Of a DNA stretch of 64,000 nucleotides, positions 58,596-64,000 are shown piece by piece. Position numbers and translations under genes: made by a program. Numbering within the stretch: the stretch's first letter is position 1; every line of letters begins with the position of its first letter. Under the pieces are notes generated by a model that had not been told where the DNA came from, did no database searches, and saw nothing but the letters and a program-made list of their open reading frames with translations. The stretch spans positions 190,377,766-190,441,765 of the forward strand of contig OU015492.1 of the NCBI GenBank assembly GCA_907164885.2, written 5' to 3'. The stretch is from Dolomedes plantarius (Eukaryota > Arthropoda > Arachnida > Araneae > Dolomedidae).

Positions 58596-58709
58596 GGATG
58601 AAACAATTTGACTTTCCATTGGCAAATGAGCCTGTCAAAGGAGACTGGAAAATAAGTGCTTCTTTTAACGGAGATGTATCCTCTACTACATTTGAAGTCA
58701 AAGAATATG
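58596..58709 (+). CDS. TEP-like gene, coding exon 6 (MG2 end / MG3 start)
   Basis: The acceptor TGTTTTTCAG ends at 58,595; the donor TATG|GTAAGA starts at 58,710. The exon encodes GMKQFDFPLANEPVKGDWKI through FEVKEYG, residues 192–229. 'GDWKI' and 'F-x-V-[KS]-E-Y' are the family's MG2/MG3 boundary landmarks, normally followed by '(V)LPKFEV'. The next exon should therefore open with bases completing a valine or glycine codon and then LPKF. I could not find that exon in 58,710–64,000, so intron 6 probably exceeds the window. Confidence 0.93.
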
Positions 58710-59145
58710 GTAAGACATGTGTAGATGTAAAATTGGTATTTTCAATTTTTTTCAAACTTTATTGGTATTCCCAATTAAACACATAAACTAATTATTTTTT
58801 TTAATTTGATAATGACGCTGTTTCGACAAATAATCGTTAAACAGTCAATATTGCTCTCTATTAGCGATTCTGTCAGCGACTTTGTCAACAATTGTAATCA
58901 GATACCTAGAATTAGCTCTTTGAACTTAACTCAAACAATGCAAATAATTCAACACAAAATAATATACATAAAGAAGGCATATACAGCCGAACAAATTAAC
59001 AGAAAAGCTACCCTAGCGTTTGAAAAATTTTAACTTTTCTATAAAAGATTGCGCAGTTGCAACAAATCCTCGTACTGAAAAAAGACAATTATAACTAGCA
59101 AAATGTAAATAATTCAACAGATAAAGATATTTACTAACAGTAAGA

Positions 59146-59347
59146 ATGCAGACAAAATAAACAGAAATCCTGCACTTAGATCTAGACGCACCATAAATCC
59201 AAGATTCTGTAGCAGTATAAAAGCTAAACCATATAACGAGGCAACCAACCGGTCTCTTCAAAAGGAGGCCTAACCGAATCAGTTTCTTCAAGGGGAACTT
59301 TCTGAATAGGATGCAGATCTAACCAAAAGACATCCCAAGGCCCCGAG
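59146..59347 (-). repeat. Third copy of the 19.9-kb unknown repeat, in TEP intron 6
   Basis: Shares GGGGAACTTTCTGAATAGGA, the TGCAG block and ACATCCCAAGGCCCCGAG with the unit at 20,048–20,278, and more weakly the GATTCTGTA and AGGCCTAACC blocks. Confidence 0.7.
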
Positions 59348-60160
59348 ACTTTTTAGTCTTAAACATCAGTTTTTATATTATTGTATTACTTTTAGGAAGA
59401 CATAACTACTATTAATTAGTTACTTTTATCAAAAGTGAGAAATCATGATTATCTGATTAATAGAGAGTGGAATGTAAGTTCTAGTTATACAGTACACTCT
59501 AATTATACAGTACGCAGTAGTATAGCGATCGAACGAGGAATCTCTCGAGACCATCCATTGGCCATTACTTTTGTTGACCATTACTTTTGTTGAGAGCAAT
59601 ATTTTCATGGAAAACGGTTTTTTAAAAAATTTGGTTGTAAATATTGTCAAAATTATTCTGTGATATAGGTTCTGTTTTCTTCTCGGAAAGTAAGAAATGT
59701 GCATTTTAACCCTACACTGCATAGTGATACATATGTGAATCAATGTGAATCAATTAAACTTTCACCCTATACTATATCTAAGAAAACGAATTTGCATTTA
59801 TTGCATACTGGTTCTTTTATGAATCGATCCTTTTATCCATTTCATTCTGATTTTCAAAAAAGAATTTTTTAAATATTTTTTAAAATATTTTCTAGGCCCA
59901 AATATGTTTGTGAAAAAATATAGTTGTAAAAGAAAAAAATCATGCAGTGTAGTGCTAAACGAATACTTCACTCTCTAATATCCTACAATTTTTAAATCTA
60001 AATGTTTCCACAGTTCGCCTCCTGTTGAGCAATAGCACATTAAATGTGTTAATATATTCAATACAGAAGTACAGTGTACTAAATATGATATAGCAATAGG
60101 TTAATCCCACTTTGTAGTTATCATACTTTATAATGTCAGGTTAATATTTTGAAATTGACT

Positions 60161-60421
60161 CATATCGCTCACTCTTTTCAACAACGTCATATCTAAAAAA
60201 AAAAGTGATTTTTCAGGAGAGTGATTTTAAAGTTTAAAAGTGCATTAAAATGTATTGAAAATAAATATTAATTCTGCTCTCTAGCGGCTAAATATTGGGT
60301 GATGAGATATGGGGATCTTTCTGGCACACACTACTCTTTCAGGGCATTCTGAAAACAGGCATAACTAAAAATCGCCGATTTTTTTAGATATGACGTTGTT
60401 AGAAGAAGTGAGCGAAATATG
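60161..60421. mobile_element. Non-autonomous TIR element (MITE)
   Basis: A 261-bp sequence has inverted ends of about 45 bp sharing ACAACGTCATATCTAAAAAA and CATAT(TT)CGCTCACT. Non-coding; target duplication not evident; superfamily unknown. It ends 40 bp before a piggyBac-like MITE. Confidence 0.7.
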
Positions 60422-60461
60422 TTTAAATAACCGACATGATTGTTTGAACTGATCTCCTTAA

Positions 60462-60513
60462 CCTTTTCCTTACGGGGTGGGATAGCATCTATCCCAAGAA
60501 CACAGACCCAAGA

Positions 60514-60598
<85 letters not shown>

Positions 60599-60615
60599 CA
60601 TACATATATATATAT

Positions 60616-60669
<54 letters not shown>

Positions 60670-60755
60670 CCCCTCAATGGCCGGTCTTGCGAAGGGGGTA
60701 TGAAATTTCCCGTTCTAAAGAGAGAATCGGTAAAATGGGCCTCGTAAGCTAAAGG
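60462..60755 (+). mobile_element. piggyBac-like MITE, copy 3 (intact TTAA flanks)
   Basis: The 294-bp element has perfect TTAA on each side (60,458–60,461; 60,756–60,759). Ends are CCTTTTCCTTACGGGGTGGG and, inverted, CCTTTAGCTTACGAGGCCC. More than half is a TA/TACA core (60,518–60,668). 'TTAA + CCY' ends fit piggyBac. It is the reference copy for the family here. Confidence 0.87.
60518..60668. repeat. (TA)n core of piggyBac-like MITE copy 3
   Basis: About 150 bp of TA with ACATACATACA interruptions; Ile-Tyr frames here are artefacts. Confidence 0.93.
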
Positions 60756-60769
60756 TTAATATCTCATGG

Positions 60770-63535
60770 CACGTTTATCAAATTTTGTCAGTTTTCTGTT
60801 CATACCGCTAATAAGAGGGATTTATTTTAACGTCAGATAATTTGAAATCAATATTCTTTTGCATTACATAAGGAGTTTAATCTCATGCGTTTATTCAAAG
60901 AATCAAAACCTGTTTGAATGTCCCATATACGAGTACTACAGGCGTTGCTTTTCGTTAATTTTTCAGTCACAACTAGTCTCGCATCAGGTGTTTCCTATAA
61001 ACAGGTTAAATAAGCTGCAGTGTTCTTTAACTCTGGAAAAAAGTTTCATCACTGCTGACATCAGCGAAACAGGTTTGACAGATTAAGCAGGAGGGTTCAT
61101 TGGAACTTCTAATCTGATTCTCACTTCATGGAAGTATTATAAAAGCCAAGACAAGCTTCTCATTATGCTCCGGGGTCAATTAGAATCAGTTATGGGAAGC
61201 ACAAACGAAATAGAAATTTTAATTTTGAGAAACGTGTATTTAAAATATACTTATCTTTTACTATAAAAAATTGAATTTCCACAACATTTAAGGTTGGGTA
61301 ATTTGGAATGCTTATGGTTAGTTATTATATAATGATAAGAGAAACAATTATACAAAGTAAACAAAACTCATATTAGAGAATTGAAAAACCTTGATATTTC
61401 GCTTAAGTGAAAGCAAAAAAGACTCAATTCAAATTTTTATAACAAATTCAGCTTTTATCTTCAGGAGAGATCGAATTACCTTGAGAAATTCATAAAGAAT
61501 TGAATTTTTTTCTATTTATTATTTAGAAAATTATTTCTGTTAATTACTTAGATATATTAAGCAATTTCTATTCCCTGATTGGTTTCACTTATTGTGGAGA
61601 AACATTTCTTGTAAACCTCATGTTAATTTTTTCAGCACTAGATTAAGTTTCAGGATGTTATTATATTACATTTTTAAACATTTCTTATTCATTCAGATGA
61701 CATTATTTTTAATAGTCATTCCAATTTGTGCCTACTATAGTACATCCAAATTATGGATTTTTTAAAATTTTAAATCAAGACTCTTTTCGACACTGAAATG
61801 TCTATAAGCAACTTAGAAAACTTTCATAAATTGACTTTTGTTCAACTTTTTCTGGTAACAGTAAAAATAGTTTGGCTGTCAAAAAGGATTAAAATTCTTT
61901 TGTCTCTGTTCACGACTATCGGAGTGAAATGGAAAAAGGAACAGCCTTCAAGAAACGTGACATGAGATGTCGAGTCTCATTTTAGATTAAGTTAGTGCAC
62001 AACAGCATTCTTTTTAGGTTGCTACTGGATTTAAGGTTTTAAATTTTTCTTCATATTATTTCTTTGACCTAAAAACTGTTATGCCTGTGGAAATTTTCTT
62101 TCATCAGATTGTCTATTCTTTAAACGAATATTTTATTTTTAAGGTTTAACTTTCTCAAATAATAAATAGGCTTTTGGGGGGAATTTTTGAGCTATAGTTA
62201 GCAAAATCATTTTATCAAGTACCTTAGTTAAATGTCATGGAGTTAAATTTATAAAAAAATTCCGATAGGACTCAACTTTGTTAGTAAAAAAGCATTCATG
62301 TTCAACTTAAATTCATCTTAACAATTCGCTGAGGAGTGACATCAGTTTCTGATCGGAGAATGATTTTACAGTTTTCATTATTAGTTACCTTTCTTTAATA
62401 GAAAACCAGACGGTGGCTCACAGTATCTGAAACAGTGGATTTGAGACCACGATTGATGCGTTTGAAACCCTTATGCTCCCTAAAAAGTCCATAGCAACTA
62501 AAATATAACCAACGAATCAATCATTTGAAAATAAGCAAGTTATCTTTACGTAGAAAATAAAAAAGAAAATATGTAATTTGAACAGAATGCGTATTTCGTG
62601 ATTTCCATTTATTTTTTAATCTAAAGGTATGGGCGTATTTCTGCTTTTTCTTCATAAAAAGGGAAGAAAATTCTTATAGTATAGACGAGGTATAGTATTT
62701 TTTAATTGGAAAGAAAATGCATATTTTATGAGTGATAATTTTAAGAGAAGTATCTTTCGCTAAAAGAACAATAAGTATTATAAATTAGTATATAGAACTG
62801 GGTTAGAATTCATAAACTTTCAATTTTCCTCGAAAATAATCCATGTACAAATTTTTTCTATCAGCGGTGGAAACTTCCAGGAACTTCAAAGTTCTAGTTT
62901 TGAAACTACTTATAGGTTATCTAAGAGATATTCATATAAACGAAGAAAAAAATTAAGTAGGTACGTTAAACAAAGAGAAATAGTGTCAGTTTCAACTTCT
63001 AAATCAATTTTTTTATGCTTTTTCTCTGACTTAGAAATTTTTACTCAGCCTATAAGTTGATAAATTTTAGATATATTTGAGTGGACTTATATTACTATGA
63101 CTGGTCTTAGAACTAATGGATGGAACTCAAAATTTTAAATTTTGTTTATACAAAGCTTAGTCCACTGAACTGTTAAGATGGAAACAAAACTAATTCAAAG
63201 ACTCAATATTCCTGAAAAAAATTAAAACGACTCTTTATTGCTGCATTCTTGAATGTTCACAGATCTATCTAATCCTTAATAAGTCAGAAGACTATTTTCG
63301 ACAAAATTCTCTGCATTTACTGCTGCAAAAAGCACCCTCTCCATCCAGTGGTGATAACCTGGGTGCGCGCTGGAATCTAGTATGGATGATGCATTGTACT
63401 TATCCCTTCAGCGGGCGCGCCTGTATTCAAAGTGCAACATTTTCGTAACTTTAAATGGTTTGTTTTTACATGTAAGGTTTGAATATTCTAAGCAGTTTCT
63501 GTTTATAGCTACACCCTTTCTAATGCAGGTATGAC
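60770..63535. other. Non-coding stretch, TEP intron 6
   Basis: No exon continuing the TEP frame (expected LPKF-like start) was found on the + strand, and no transposon termini were recognised. Confidence 0.55.
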
Positions 63536-63538
63536 TTT

Positions 63539-63679
63539 CTGACCCATGTGTTCCTTTCCATTCGCTGTTAGTCGTGATTTAACCGTGGTAAACCAGCGAT
63601 TATACTGGATTACAATACGACAAAAGCATGAGTTGATATAGGCGATCAAATGAGCAGCTATTACACGGTATCCCGCATA
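63539..63679 (+). repeat. Direct repeat, first copy
   Basis: A 141-bp unit beginning CTGACCCATGTGTTCCTTTC and ending ACACGGTATCCCGCATA. The second copy at 63,807–63,947 differs at three positions. Confidence 0.93.
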
Positions 63680-63806
63680 CCACGAAGATGGACAATCTCT
63701 TTGTTTTTTAGGTTTTTGGAAATAATAGGAATCCACTCGCAAGTCCTTAGATCCAATAAACCGTACAGTTTTGAAAAAAGGCGATTGTATCTACATTCTT
63801 TGACTT

Positions 63807-63947
63807 CTGACCCATGTGTTCCTTTCCATTCGTTGTTAGTCGTGATTTAACCGTGGTAAACCAGCGATTATACTGGATTACAATACGACAAAAGCAGGAG
63901 TTGATATAGGCGATCAAATGGGCAGCTATTACACGGTATCCCGCATA
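63807..63947 (+). repeat. Direct repeat, second copy
   Basis: Same unit as 63,539–63,679 with three substitutions (CGCTG/CGTTG, GCATGAG/GCAGGAG, ATGAGC/ATGGGC). The 127-bp spacer is not repeated. Confidence 0.93.
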
Positions 63948-64000
63948 TTATAAATATATCTCAATATTATAAACATTTTATTTATAATATTGAGTTTTAT

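Larger units (their letters stand above)
53215..64000 (+). other. TEP/alpha-2-macroglobulin family gene, 5' part (gene span, truncated by window)
   Basis: Six exons with GT–AG borders join without a frame break into about 229 residues, and the gene continues past the right edge. The product is a secreted member of the alpha-2-macroglobulin/C3/TEP superfamily; in arthropods these are haemolymph proteins that trap proteases or opsonise microbes through a thioester, which would lie far downstream and is not visible here. Seen: a signal peptide, an MG1-like stretch with GYIFTCPRSLKTG, an MG2-like stretch with the family signature VFIQTDKPLYKEGQT (residues about 135–149), VKFRVLRVD, an IWVEDPQG segment, and GDWKI…FEVKEYG at the MG2/MG3 border. 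Introns are 834, 1,595, 2,051, 172 and 123 bp, then more than 5.2 kb. The N-terminal modules look closer to CD109/TEP than to vertebrate complement C3, but subfamily is not settled from this part alone. Confidence 0.93.

Overview
This is a 64 kb piece of a large, AT-rich, repeat-laden animal genome. Spliceosomal GT–AG exons, Tc1, Merlin, hAT, piggyBac and Helitron-like DNA elements, tRNA-derived SINEs and many long (TA)n tracts leave no doubt it is eukaryotic. The arthropod thioester-protein-like gene and the Tc1 families, of a type I associate with spiders, suggest an arachnid, most likely a spider; that assignment is inference. No bacterial-type operons, rRNA genes, bona fide tRNA genes or CRISPR arrays are present.

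The only convincing host gene is the 5' part of an alpha-2-macroglobulin / thioester-containing protein (TEP/CD109-like) gene on the + strand. Six coding exons between 53,247 and 58,709 join in frame to give about 229 residues: signal peptide, MG1, MG2 with the FIQTDKPLYK motif, and the start of MG3. The gene runs off the right end. Its first coding exon opens with a 3' splice site inside the 5' UTR, so a non-coding exon must lie upstream. The best candidate is at 11,837–11,938: a CRE-like TGACGTCA, a TATA-like box, an arthropod TCAGTC initiator and a clean GTGAGT donor on the correct strand. That would make intron 1 about 41 kb.

The rest is mobile DNA and low-complexity sequence. 5.0–5.56 kb: two interleaved inverted repeats in the order A-B-A'-B'. 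7.05–7.66 kb: LTR-like repeat with a second copy in TEP intron 2. 8.28–11.12 kb: two convergent Tc1 elements, each with only two stop codons in the transposase, set in one TA-rich microsatellite. 15.2 kb and 31.9 kb: hAT-type MITEs with perfect 8-bp target duplications. 19.9–20.3 kb: tandem unknown repeat, third copy at 59.2 kb. 22.0, 30.4/32.2 and 57.7 kb: an unnamed repeat (here R1) with a (TA)n core. 23.5–24.3 kb: long-TIR mariner-type element. 25.2–26.2 and 30.7–32.15 kb: decayed Tc1 elements, the second inside an R1 copy. 33.8–36.2 kb: a Merlin transposon with a recognisable decayed transposase. 39.16–41.02 kb: a TTAA element, a palindrome cluster and a foldback built from transposase 3' ends. 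42.9–56.9 kb: four Helitron-like copies, SINEs, a 1.5-kb TIR element with YY1-like motifs, a pogo-like MITE, and a piggyBac-like MITE carrying a palindromic mariner MITE.

A recurring theme is that (TA)n tracts, some inside older repeats, act as landing pads for Tc1/mariner elements, giving layered insertions whose order can be read directly. Boundaries marked approximate are by eye; no database search was run.
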